A DNA stretch of 37,362 nucleotides from Actinoplanes palleronii (lineage in GTDB: Bacteria; Actinomycetota; Actinomycetes; Mycobacteriales; Micromonosporaceae), in NCBI RefSeq assembly GCF_016862315.1, contig NZ_BOMS01000181.1:1-37362 (forward strand). Direction: 5' to 3'. This document shows, in pieces, positions 15,610-24,218 of the stretch; positions within the stretch are counted from its first letter, which is position 1; each line of letters starts with the position of its first letter. The notes under the pieces were generated by a model. That model saw nothing but the letters and a program-made list of their open reading frames with translations, ran no database searches and was not told the DNA's origin. The translations under genes were made by a program, and so were the position numbers.

Positions 15610-17105
15610 TCCGCGGCCTCCGCGATCGTGGCCATCAGGTCCTCGGTGGTCACCTGGTCGCCGGTGAGCACACCGACCACCACGCCGTCGCGCAGCACCA
15701 CGACCCGGTCGGCGCCCTCGACCAGCTCCTCGGCGTCCGAGGAGACCAGCACCACGCCGAGCCCCTCGGCGGCCAGCTCGTCGATCAGCGCCTGCACCTC
15801 GGCCTTGGCGCCGACGTCGATCCCCCGGGTCGGCTCGTCCAGCAGCAGCACCTTCGGGCCGGTGGCGAGCAGCCGGGCCAGCAGCACCTTCTGCTGGTTG
15901 CCGCCGGAGAGGTCGCCGACCAGCTGGTCCGGACTCGCCGCCTTGATCCGCAGCCGGCTCATGTAGGTCGCCACCACGGCGTCGATCTTCTTGTCGCTGA
16001 CCAGGCCGAACCGGGTCATCCGGGGCAGGATGGCGAGCGCGATGTTGTCCCGGACCGAGAGCCCGGCGACGATGCCCTCGGCCTTGCGGTCCTCCGGCTG
16101 GGTCGCCACGCCGGCTCGGACCGCGCGGACCGTGCTGGGCCGGGTCAGGGTCACCCCGTCCACCTCGATGGTGCCGGAGTCCACCGGGTAGGCCCCGCCG
16201 ATCGCTTTGATCGTCTCGCTGCGCCCGGCGCCGAGCAGCCCGCCGAGCCCGACCACCTCGCCGGGCCGCACCTCGAAGGTGATGTCGCGCAGCCGGGGCC
16301 GGCTGGTCAGCCCGGTCACCCGGAGCACCGGCTCGCCGGTCAGCACGCTCTCCGGCGTCTCGGTGAAGCTGGTGAAGTCCTCGCCGAACTCGCGGCCGAT
16401 CATCAGCGAGACCAGCTTGCGCCGCTCCAGGCCGGCCATCGTCCCGGTGTGCACCAGCTTGCCGTCGCGCAGGATGGTGACTGCGTCGCAGATCTTGTAG
16501 AGCTCGTCGAGCCGGTGCGAGACGTAGACGATGCCGATCCCCCGGGCGTGCAGGTCCCGGATCACCCCGAACAGCGTCTCCACCTCGCGCGGCTCCAGCG
16601 ACGAGGTGGGCTCGTCCATCACCACGACCTTGGCGTCGACCATGACGGCCCGGGCCAGCGCGACCATCTGCTGCGCGCCGAGGGCCAGGGTGCCGAGCCG
16701 GTGGCGTACGTCGGCGCGGACGCCGTACCCGGCGAGCACCTCGGTGGCCTCGTGGACCATCCGGGCCTCGTCCAGCAGCCCGAACCGGTTGCGCGGCTCG
16801 CGGCCGAGGAACAGGTTGTGCGCCACGCTCATCAGCGGGACGAGGTTGACCTCCTGGTAGATGGTGGAGATCCCGGCGCGCTGGGCGTCCAACGGGGTGG
16901 CGAACCGGGCCGGCTCGCCCTGGTACCGCAGCTCACCGCCGTCCGGCTGGTAGACACCGGTGAGCACCTTGATCAATGTCGACTTGCCGGCGCCGTTCTC
17001 CCCCACCAGGGCGTGCACCTCGCCCGGCTGCAGGGTGAAGGACACCCCGTCCAGAGCTCGTACGCCCGGGAAGTTCTTGGAAACGCCGGCCACCTCCAGC
17101 AGCAT
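15606..17105 (-). CDS. ytfR: CUT2 sugar ABC transporter ATPase, two nucleotide-binding domains (YtfR/RbsA-like)
   Basis: A 499-residue protein with two ABC domains in tandem. The first has Walker A GENGAGKST (about 36-44), a divergent signature LALGAQQ and Walker B VVVMDEPTSSLE. The second begins near 260 and has a degenerate Walker A GLLGAGRSE, as usual for this class. It has an intact signature LSGGNQQK and Walker B VLLLDEPTRGID. Thus the catalytic roles are unequal, as in RbsA and MglA. The ATG at 17105 has a strong GGAGG 7 bases before it. It is 66 bp downstream of the binding-protein gene, across a strong hairpin, and overlaps the next permease by 4 bp. Confidence 0.93.
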   Translation of the reverse strand: MLLEVAGVSKNFPGVRALDGVSFTLQPGEVHALVGENGAGKSTLIKVLTGVYQPDGGELRYQGEPARFATPLDAQRAGISTIYQEVNLVPLMSVAHNLFLGREPRNRFGLLDEARMVHEATEVLAGYGVRADVRHRLGTLALGAQQMVALARAVMVDAKVVVMDEPTSSLEPREVETLFGVIRDLHARGIGIVYVSHRLDELYKICDAVTILRDGKLVHTGTMAGLERRKLVSLMIGREFGEDFTSFTETPESVLTGEPVLRVTGLTSRPRLRDITFEVRPGEVVGLGGLLGAGRSETIKAIGGAYPVDSGTIEVDGVTLTRPSTVRAVRAGVATQPEDRKAEGIVAGLSVRDNIALAILPRMTRFGLVSDKKIDAVVATYMSRLRIKAASPDQLVGDLSGGNQQKVLLARLLATGPKVLLLDEPTRGIDVGAKAEVQALIDELAAEGLGVVLVSSDAEELVEGADRVVVLRDGVVVGVLTGDQVTTEDLMATIAEAAE

Positions 17106-17130
17106 GTGCCGCCCTCCTTCTGCCGGGACC

Positions 17131-17156
17131 GGTGCCCGGCCGCGCGGCCGGGCACC
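17131..17156 (-). terminator. 26-bp perfect palindrome between binding-protein and ATPase genes
   Basis: The 26 bases are fully self-complementary (half-site GGTGCCCGGCCG plus a CG centre, then its complement). As RNA this makes a very stable hairpin 16 bases after the binding-protein stop. In many sugar ABC operons such a structure lets most transcripts stop, or protects the 3' end, so that the binding protein is made in excess over the membrane parts. No T-run follows, so partial read-through or mRNA stabilisation is more likely than full termination. Confidence 0.65.
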
Positions 17157-17160
17157 GATT

Positions 17161-17172
17161 GAGAGCGCTCTC
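17161..17172. promoter_or_regulatory. GAGAGCGCTCTC palindrome, LacI-type operator candidate
   Basis: A perfect 12-bp palindrome with the GCGC centre typical of LacI-family operators in actinobacteria. It touches the stop codon of the binding-protein gene and lies 5 bases from the 26-bp palindrome. It could regulate an internal promoter for the ATPase-permease-GH2 part. No LacI gene is in the window. It could also simply be an accessory stem of the neighbouring hairpin. Confidence 0.35.
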
Positions 17173-18263
17173 TAGTACGCGCTGCCGATGTCGGTCTTGG
17201 CGTTGCTCTCGTCGTAGGCACGATCCTGGATGACGACGTCCTGCCCGACCGGGCCGCCGGTGAAGAACGTGGTCGCGGTCGCGAAGGCGAGCGGGCCGAA
17301 CCTCGGGTTCGACTCGATGACCGCGGAGACCCAGCCGTCGACGATGCCCTGCACCGCGCCCTTGGTCCCGTCGATCGACACGATCTTGACGTCACCGGCC
17401 TTCTTACCGGCACCCTTCAGCGCGGTGATCGCGCCCAGGGCCATCTCGTCGTTCTCGCCGTAGATGCCGTTGATGTTCGGGTTGGACTGCAGCAGCTGCT
17501 CGGCGACCTTCTGGCCGTCCTCACGGGAGAAGTTGCCGGTCTGCTCGAACGTGATCTTGATGTCCGGCGCGACCTTGGCGATCTGGTCCTTGAAGCCGCT
17601 GGTCCGCAGCGTGGTCACGTTGTTGCCGGGCGCGCCCAGCAGGATCGCCACCTCACCCTTGTTGCCCAGCGCCTTGGCCATCGCGTCGGCGGCCCGCTTG
17701 CCCTGCTCGGCGAAGTCCGACCCGATGAAGGTCAGGTAGTCCTTGCAGGCCGCTGCGTTGATCTTCCGGTCGATCGTGATGATCGGGACGTGCTTGGCGG
17801 CCGCCTTGGCGAACACCGAGTCCCAGCCGTCCGAGTTCAGCGGCGCGATGACCAGCAGCTGGACGCCCGAGTCGATCATCTGCTCGACGTCGCTGATCTG
17901 CTTGTTGAACTGCGACGCGGCGTTCGCGGTCTTCAGCTTGGTGATGCCCAGCTTGGCGGCCTCGTCCTTGATGGACTGCGTCTCGGCGATCCGGAACGGG
18001 TTCGCCTCCTTCTCCGACTGGGAGAAGCCGACGCTCGCCGTCTTCAGGTCGAGCTTGGCGGCGCCGTACTGGTCGGCGGTGCAGGTGGCGGAGCCGGCCG
18101 GGGCCGACGCGACCACCTGGGTGGCGGCCGGCGCGGCCGAGGAACCGCCGGTGGCGCCGGAGTCCTCGCTCTTGGCGCAGGCGCCCGCGCCGAGCAGGAG
18201 GGCGGCCGCGGCGAAGGTGGCGGTGATGGTGCGTGGACGCGCGGAACTGACGTTTTTGAACAT
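17172..18263 (-). CDS. ytfQ: Sugar ABC transporter substrate-binding protein (YtfQ-like)
   Basis: A 363-residue periplasmic-binding-protein-type lipoprotein (type I fold). After the signal helix (TFAAAALLLGAGAC) the first cysteine, about residue 28, is the probable lipid anchor; the -3 residue is Ala rather than Leu, so the lipobox is imperfect. The mature part starts with SVGFSQSEKEANPFRIAET, the hallmark first strand. IAPLNSDGWDSVFAKA and GENDEMALGAITALK are close in pattern to the galactofuranose-binding YtfQ proteins. ATG at 18263 has GGGGAGA 3 bases before it; the longer open frame is less likely. It is the first gene of the operon. A TTGACA box lies at 18367-18362 on this strand, but I see no convincing -10 to go with it. 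Confidence 0.9.
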   Translation of the reverse strand: MFKNVSSARPRTITATFAAAALLLGAGACAKSEDSGATGGSSAAPAATQVVASAPAGSATCTADQYGAAKLDLKTASVGFSQSEKEANPFRIAETQSIKDEAAKLGITKLKTANAASQFNKQISDVEQMIDSGVQLLVIAPLNSDGWDSVFAKAAAKHVPIITIDRKINAAACKDYLTFIGSDFAEQGKRAADAMAKALGNKGEVAILLGAPGNNVTTLRTSGFKDQIAKVAPDIKITFEQTGNFSREDGQKVAEQLLQSNPNINGIYGENDEMALGAITALKGAGKKAGDVKIVSIDGTKGAVQGIVDGWVSAVIESNPRFGPLAFATATTFFTGGPVGQDVVIQDRAYDESNAKTDIGSAY

Positions 18264-18629
18264 AGTTCTCCCCAAAGCCAACGGCTTCACACGCAAAAGT
18301 TAGTTGATCACTCACTTGTCCGATCAGGTTCCAACACATTCACCCATCGACGCTCTTTATCTGTCAAGACCCCGAACTGTAACCAGGGCGAAACGTGACA
18401 TCAGCGCATCGTGATCTTGAGGGCACCGACGGTGGGCGCCGGGAGCCCGCCCGGCGGGGCCTGAGCGAAATGTGCAGCCGCAATTGGTGCTGGACGGCAC
18501 GTATCACGCCGGAGAACGGACGTAAGAGCATTTCCAGAATTCGCATCGCCGCCGACCGGCGGCTGGATAGCGTTAGTCAAGGCGGCGACCGGACGGTCGC
18601 CACCGAATTCCTCGTGCCGCGGGAGAGGA
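18264..18629. promoter_or_regulatory. Divergent control region between sugar operon and Tad locus
   Basis: A 366-bp gene-free stretch separates two long divergent operons. The left third (18290-18370) is noticeably A+T richer. It contains TTGACA on the minus strand at 18367-18362 and the pair TGATC/GATCA at 18305-18326. Towards the response regulator there are two short inverted repeats: GCCGCC-gacc-GGCGGC (18548-18563) and GCGACCG-ga-CGGTCGC (18585-18600), the latter about 30 bases before the ATG. I see no pilin gene or other convincing small protein here, and no riboswitch that I recognise. Confidence 0.45.
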
Positions 18630-19043
18630 ATGATGTGGAAAGCAACCGAGCGACAGGGTCCGGTCGTCCTTCTGGTGGAGGACGATGAGGATCTTCGTGA
18701 GCTCGCATCGCAAATGCTCGAGATGCGTGGGTTCGACGTGCTCGTCGCGAAAGACCCGGTCAGCGCCATCATGACCTGCCGGGTGCACAGCGGACCGATC
18801 GACGTGCTCCTCACCGACCTGGGCCTGCCCGGGGTTTCCGGAGGGGAGTTGGCCCGGTCGGCCTCCGAGGTCCGCCCCGGCATGAAGATTGTCTACGTCT
18901 CCGGTGTGCCGGAGGAAATCGCGATCAAGAAAGGGCTGATCCGTGCCGGATCGCCATTCATCGCGAAACCGTACACGGCGGACCGGCTGGCCGGAATGCT
19001 GCGCATGGTTCTCGCTCAAGGGGCGGGGAGTTCCGCGCGTTAA
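18630..19043 (+). CDS. Single-domain (CheY-like) response regulator
   Basis: A 137-residue receiver domain without an output domain. The acidic pocket is Glu17-Asp18-Asp19. The phosphorylated aspartate is Asp63 in LLTDLGLPG, the switch Ser91 is in VYVSG, and the lysine is Lys113 in IAKPYT. These are all the residues needed for phosphorylation. The ATG at 18630 (or the next codon, also ATG) follows GGGAGAGGA directly. It is the first gene of the plus-strand run into tadE, so it may act on pilus assembly by protein contact rather than as a transcription factor. The histidine kinase at 26154 on the same strand, after tadC, is a possible partner; it lacks a receiver itself. Confidence 0.9.
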   Translation: MMWKATERQGPVVLLVEDDEDLRELASQMLEMRGFDVLVAKDPVSAIMTCRVHSGPIDVLLTDLGLPGVSGGELARSASEVRPGMKIVYVSGVPEEIAIKKGLIRAGSPFIAKPYTADRLAGMLRMVLAQGAGSSAR

Positions 19044-19449
19044 ACGGCGGGCGCGGAACGACCGGGGTGTCGCCGCGCTGGAAACCGCCATCGTCATGCC
19101 GGTGCTGCTGCTGATCATGTTCGGCATCATCGACATGGGCCGGATGCTGCAGCAGTTCATCCAGCTCACCGAAGCGGCCCGGGAGGGCGCCCGGCTGGGC
19201 GCCCTGAACGGGTCGGTCACCGACGTGAAAGCCAAGATCAGCGGGATCGTGGGCACCTCGGTCACGCTGACCTACACCACGGCCACCGTCTGCACGGCCG
19301 GCTCCGGGATCGGCGTGGACAGCAAGATCGTCGTCCAGCGCACCTACGACCCGATCACACCACTGGTCGCCCTGGTGCAGGTGGTCGGCGGGCAGAACAT
19401 GGCCACGATCACCCTGTCCGCCACCGGCGTGATGTCATGCGTCGGCTGA
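18943..19449 (+). CDS. tadE: TadE-like pilus assembly (minor pilin-type) protein
   Basis: The TadE signature lies at the start of the mature protein: RGVAALETAIVMPVLLLIMFGIIDMGR, then QLTEAAREGARLGAL. This is a pseudopilin-like transmembrane helix with the conserved Glu, followed by an extracytoplasmic domain of about 100 residues with two cysteines. The start is uncertain. The only standard codon that keeps the helix is GTG 18943, which would overlap the response regulator by 101 bp and add an odd 33-residue Arg-rich piece. The natural N-terminus VKRRARNDRGVAA begins at a GTT (19040) that overlaps the preceding TAA stop and has GGGGAG 8 bases upstream. I give the open frame from the GTG; the true gene probably starts about 19040. 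It overlaps tadG by 13 bp. Confidence 0.8.
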   Translation: MPDRHSSRNRTRRTGWPECCAWFSLKGRGVPRVKRRARNDRGVAALETAIVMPVLLLIMFGIIDMGRMLQQFIQLTEAAREGARLGALNGSVTDVKAKISGIVGTSVTLTYTTATVCTAGSGIGVDSKIVVQRTYDPITPLVALVQVVGGQNMATITLSATGVMSCVG

Positions 19450-20717
19450 TCCGGAAGGTGTGGTCCGCGCTCCGGCCGCCGCGACACGACGACGAGCCGG
19501 ACGACCACGGCGTGATCACCGCGCTGGTGGCGGTCCTGGCCGGCACCGGGGTGTTGCTCGGCATGTGCGCGCTGGTGGTCGACATCGGGGTGCTCTACGT
19601 CGAGCGGGAACAGCTGCAGAGCGGTGCCGACGCCGCGTCCTGGAAGATCGCACAGACCTGCGCGAACAGCAGCAATCCCCTCCTCGACTGCACGGTCGCC
19701 AAGCAACTGGTCAACGCTCAGACGTACGCGAACCGGAACTCCAAGGATTCGATCAGCGATGTGCAGATCTGCCTGGTCTCGATCTCGCCGACCGGGGTGG
19801 CGACGAACGCCGTCGGCTGCCCGACCACCTGGAACACCCCGGTCACCTGCCCGCCGCTGCCGACCACCAGCGGTAAGTACCAGTACGTCGAGGTGCGCAC
19901 CAGCACCAGGAACACCGACGGCACCGCGGCGGTCTCGCCGATCTTCGGTCAGGCGCTGCCGGGTACGCCCTACACCGGCACCACGATGGGCGCCTGCGCC
20001 CGGGTCGCCTGGGGCACCCCGCTGACCGCGAACGCGTTCGCCCTGGGCATCTCCAAGTGCGACTTCGACCGGATGACCACCAGCGGCACGAATTTCCAGC
20101 TGCTCGGCCCGCTGGATCCGCTGCTGCAGCAGAGCGGCCTCTACGGCCTGCTCGGCCTCTCCACCCCGACCAACGAGCAGGTCACCATCTCCAACCCGGT
20201 TCTCGGCATCGGCAACAGGTGCAGTCTCACCGACTCCAGCCAGAAGGGCTGGACCTGGCTGGTCAACCCGGACCAGACCGCGCCGGACGCCAACTGCATG
20301 ATCCGGGTCAGCGCGTCGACGGCGACCACTGACTACTACACGTGGTCGGCCGGCGGCCTGGGGGACCTGCTCAGCGGCACCTCGGTCACATGCGTCCAGG
20401 CGCTGGACGCGAGCAAGAACGGCCAGGTCCTGATGGTGCCGATCTGGGACCAGATCACCGGCCTCGCCCTCACCAACCTGTTGCCGGTCAGGTATCGCAT
20501 CATCGGCTTCGCGCCGTTCGTCGTCGTCGACCGGGCATCGGTGCTGGGCATCCTCGCGCAGCTGCCCGGCCTGATGTCGGTGCTCGAACGGACCACGTGC
20601 CTGGCGCAGTCCTGCATCTACGGCCACTTCACCCGCAGCCTGATCGCCAACCACCTGCCCAACGAGTTCGCCTCCACCACGAACTTCGGGGCGACGGTAA
20701 TCGGCCGCACCGGATGA
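19437..20717 (+). CDS. tadG: TadG-like Flp pilus-associated membrane protein
   Basis: A 426-residue protein with a short basic start. One transmembrane segment follows at about 27-50 (ITALVAVLAGTGVLLGMCALVVDIGVLYVEREQLQSGADAA is the TadE/TadG-like N-terminal region, given here in pieces of the helix and the QLQSGADAA box). The remaining 370 residues are extracytoplasmic, Thr/Ser/Gly-rich, with about ten cysteines that can form disulfides. Tad proteins of this type hold the pilus or its base in the envelope. The ATG at 19437 lies inside the tadE end. It ends 22 bp before cpaB. Confidence 0.84.
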   Translation: MRRLIRKVWSALRPPRHDDEPDDHGVITALVAVLAGTGVLLGMCALVVDIGVLYVEREQLQSGADAASWKIAQTCANSSNPLLDCTVAKQLVNAQTYANRNSKDSISDVQICLVSISPTGVATNAVGCPTTWNTPVTCPPLPTTSGKYQYVEVRTSTRNTDGTAAVSPIFGQALPGTPYTGTTMGACARVAWGTPLTANAFALGISKCDFDRMTTSGTNFQLLGPLDPLLQQSGLYGLLGLSTPTNEQVTISNPVLGIGNRCSLTDSSQKGWTWLVNPDQTAPDANCMIRVSASTATTDYYTWSAGGLGDLLSGTSVTCVQALDASKNGQVLMVPIWDQITGLALTNLLPVRYRIIGFAPFVVVDRASVLGILAQLPGLMSVLERTTCLAQSCIYGHFTRSLIANHLPNEFASTTNFGATVIGRTG

Positions 20718-20739
20718 GCCCGGCTGAGAAGGTGATCCC

Positions 20740-21591
20740 ATGCGGCGCCGCGTCCTGATCCTGTTGGCCGCACTCCTGCTGGCGGGTATCAGTGGGCTGG
20801 CCGTCCTGTCGTACGCCCGCTCGGCCGACCGCCGGGCGCTCAGCGGCAAGGAGGGCACCTGGGTGCTGGTCGCCAAGCAGCGGATCCCGGTGAACACCAG
20901 CGGCGCCGAGATCCGCAGCCGGGGCCTGACCGAGCGCCTGCTGGTACCCACCGTGACCGTGCCCACCGGCGCGCTCTCCGCCTGGGACGGCGCCCTCGAC
21001 AAGCTGCGCCTGGCCGCCGACCTGCAGCCGAAGCAGCTGCTGATGAAGACGCTGTTCCAACCGGCCCCGCCGGCGCCGTCGCACACCGAGCGGATCCCGG
21101 TGCCCCGCAAGTCGCTGGCCGTCTCGGTGCTGCTCAACGTGGCGCCGCAGGTGGCCGGCAACATCACGCCGGGCGACCTGGTCGCGGTCTACTACACGTA
21201 CGACGTGAAGGTCACCACCACGGCCGGCCAGTCGGAGACGATTCCGATGACCCAGCTGCTGCTGGCCAAGGCCCGGGTGATCACCATCGGGGAGTCGCTG
21301 CCGCTGCCGCCGACCACCCCGCCGCCCTCCGGCACCGGCTGGGTCACCCCCACACCCGATCCGAGCAACTCCAGCGGCGCGGTGGCCGGCAACGTCAATC
21401 AGGCGATGGCCAGCAACGCGCCCACCGTCGCGGGCATCCTGCGGTACGTGGTCACCCTGGCCGTGAACGACAAGGACTCGCTGCGCCTGGTGCACGCCGT
21501 GCAGAGCGGAAAGCTCTACCTGGCGCTGCTCGGCCCGAACGCCACCTCCAGCGCCTACCCGGCCGTCGACACCAGCTGGGTCGTCAAATGA
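20740..21591 (+). CDS. cpaB: CpaB/RcpC-like Flp pilus assembly protein with SAF domain
   Basis: A 283-residue protein with one N-terminal membrane helix (VLILLAALLLAGISGLAVLSYA). A SAF-type domain follows (WVLVAKQRIPVNTSGAEI through LQPKQLLMKTLF, about 45-108). Then comes a second domain with RIPVPRKSLAVSVLLNVAPQVAGNITPGDLVAVYYTYD, matching the CpaB/RcpC middle region. A proline-rich linker PPTTPPPSGTGWVTPTPDP (about 190-208) is unusual and probably exposed. In Gram-negatives CpaB supports the secretin; there is no secretin here, so it is more likely a cell-wall-side scaffold. AGAAGG precedes the ATG. The next gene begins 46 bp downstream. Confidence 0.82.
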   Translation: MRRRVLILLAALLLAGISGLAVLSYARSADRRALSGKEGTWVLVAKQRIPVNTSGAEIRSRGLTERLLVPTVTVPTGALSAWDGALDKLRLAADLQPKQLLMKTLFQPAPPAPSHTERIPVPRKSLAVSVLLNVAPQVAGNITPGDLVAVYYTYDVKVTTTAGQSETIPMTQLLLAKARVITIGESLPLPPTTPPPSGTGWVTPTPDPSNSSGAVAGNVNQAMASNAPTVAGILRYVVTLAVNDKDSLRLVHAVQSGKLYLALLGPNATSSAYPAVDTSWVVK

Positions 21592-21637
21592 GCCGGCGGG
21601 CGAGCCAGCGCCGCCGGTGCGCAGCGGAGGCGAAGCG

Positions 21638-22807
21638 ATGAGCCTCTACGTCTACGTCGAGCCGGACGACGAGCGCCGGGCGCACTGGGGTGACGACTTC
21701 CGGTCGATCGGCGGCACCATGCTCAAGAGCATGAGCGAGCTGGAGACGTACCTGCCCCGGTACCCGGAGACCCTGCTCGTGGTGCTCGGCGCCGAGGTGG
21801 ACCTGGAAGAAGCGCTGATGTTCACGGCGTACCAGCGGCTGCAGCGCCCGGTGATCGGGGTGGTGCTGGTCCGCCGGGTGATCGAGGCCGACGCGGTGAT
21901 GCGCTGCCTGCAGTCCGGCATCCGGGAGCTGGTCGCCGAGCAGGACGAGGAGGGCATCCGGGCGGCCACGGTCCGCTCGGTCGACCTCTCCAAGGCGCTC
22001 AGCACCAGCATGCGCGGCGCCGGCGACGCCGCACCGTTCGCCCGGGTGATCACCGTCTTCGCCGGCAAGGGCGGCTGCGGCCGCAGCGTGGTCGCGGTGA
22101 ACCTGGCGGTGGCGCTGGCCGGCGCCGGCCGCCGGGTGCTGCTGATGGACCTGGACCTGCAGTTCGGCGACGTGGCGATCATGATGAAGCTGTCGCCGGA
22201 ACGCAGCATCGCCGGCGGCCTGCCGATGGCCGGGCGGCTGGACGAGCCGGGCCTGCGCTCGATCGTCACCAACTACCGGACCGGCCTGGACACGCTGCTC
22301 GCGCCGGCCAGCCCAGCCGAGGGTGAGCAGGTCCGCCGCGAGTTCGTGGTCGAGCTGCTGGACGTGGCCCGCCCGCTCTACGACTTCATCGTGGTGGACA
22401 CCCCGTCGGTGGTCACCGACCAGGTGCTCGCCGCGCTGGACATGTCCGACTGGTTCGTCCCGATCGTCACCCCGGACCTGCCCACGCTCAAGTCGGTCCG
22501 GCTGACCTCGGAGATGTTCGACCTGCTCGACTACCCGAAGGACAAGCGCCTGCTGGTGTTCAACCGGGCCAACACCCAGGTCGGCCTGAGCCCGGCCGAG
22601 GTGGAGCTGGCCGTCGGGATGCCGTTCGCGGTGCAGGTCCCGTCCAGCCGGGACGTGATCGTCTCGGTCAACCAGGGTGAGCCGATCGCGATGACCGACC
22701 CGCTGCACCCGGTCAGCCGGGCGATCCGGGAGCTGGCCGACCGGTGCGCCGGCGTGGACACCACCCCGCAGGAGCGCCGCAGCTTCCTGAGCCGGCTGTT
22801 CAAGTGA
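21638..22807 (+). CDS. cpaE: CpaE/TadZ-like ATPase of the ParA/MinD superfamily
   Basis: A 389-residue protein. Residues 1-125 form a receiver-like N-terminal domain without the phospho-acceptor pattern. The ATPase domain starts near 135 with FAGKGGCGRS at 141-150, where the deviant Walker A keeps the signature Lys144 but has Arg149 in place of the usual second lysine. LLMDLDLQFGD (about 168-178) and IVVDTPSVVTD are the switch and Walker B regions. CpaE/TadZ positions the pilus machine in the cell. The ATG at 21638 has GGAGG seven bases upstream; a start at 21617 is less likely. It runs into cpaF after 16 bp. Confidence 0.87.
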   Translation: MSLYVYVEPDDERRAHWGDDFRSIGGTMLKSMSELETYLPRYPETLLVVLGAEVDLEEALMFTAYQRLQRPVIGVVLVRRVIEADAVMRCLQSGIRELVAEQDEEGIRAATVRSVDLSKALSTSMRGAGDAAPFARVITVFAGKGGCGRSVVAVNLAVALAGAGRRVLLMDLDLQFGDVAIMMKLSPERSIAGGLPMAGRLDEPGLRSIVTNYRTGLDTLLAPASPAEGEQVRREFVVELLDVARPLYDFIVVDTPSVVTDQVLAALDMSDWFVPIVTPDLPTLKSVRLTSEMFDLLDYPKDKRLLVFNRANTQVGLSPAEVELAVGMPFAVQVPSSRDVIVSVNQGEPIAMTDPLHPVSRAIRELADRCAGVDTTPQERRSFLSRLFK

Positions 22808-22823
22808 ACGACCCGAAGGACAG

Positions 22824-24212
<1,389 letters not shown>

Positions 24213-24218
24213 GGCGGC

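Noticed and set aside
18395..18688. Small plus-strand frame before the response regulator (possible pilin)
   Set aside because: It overlaps the response regulator start, lacks a hydrophobic helix with a pilin-type Glu, has no good ribosome site, and is Arg-rich.
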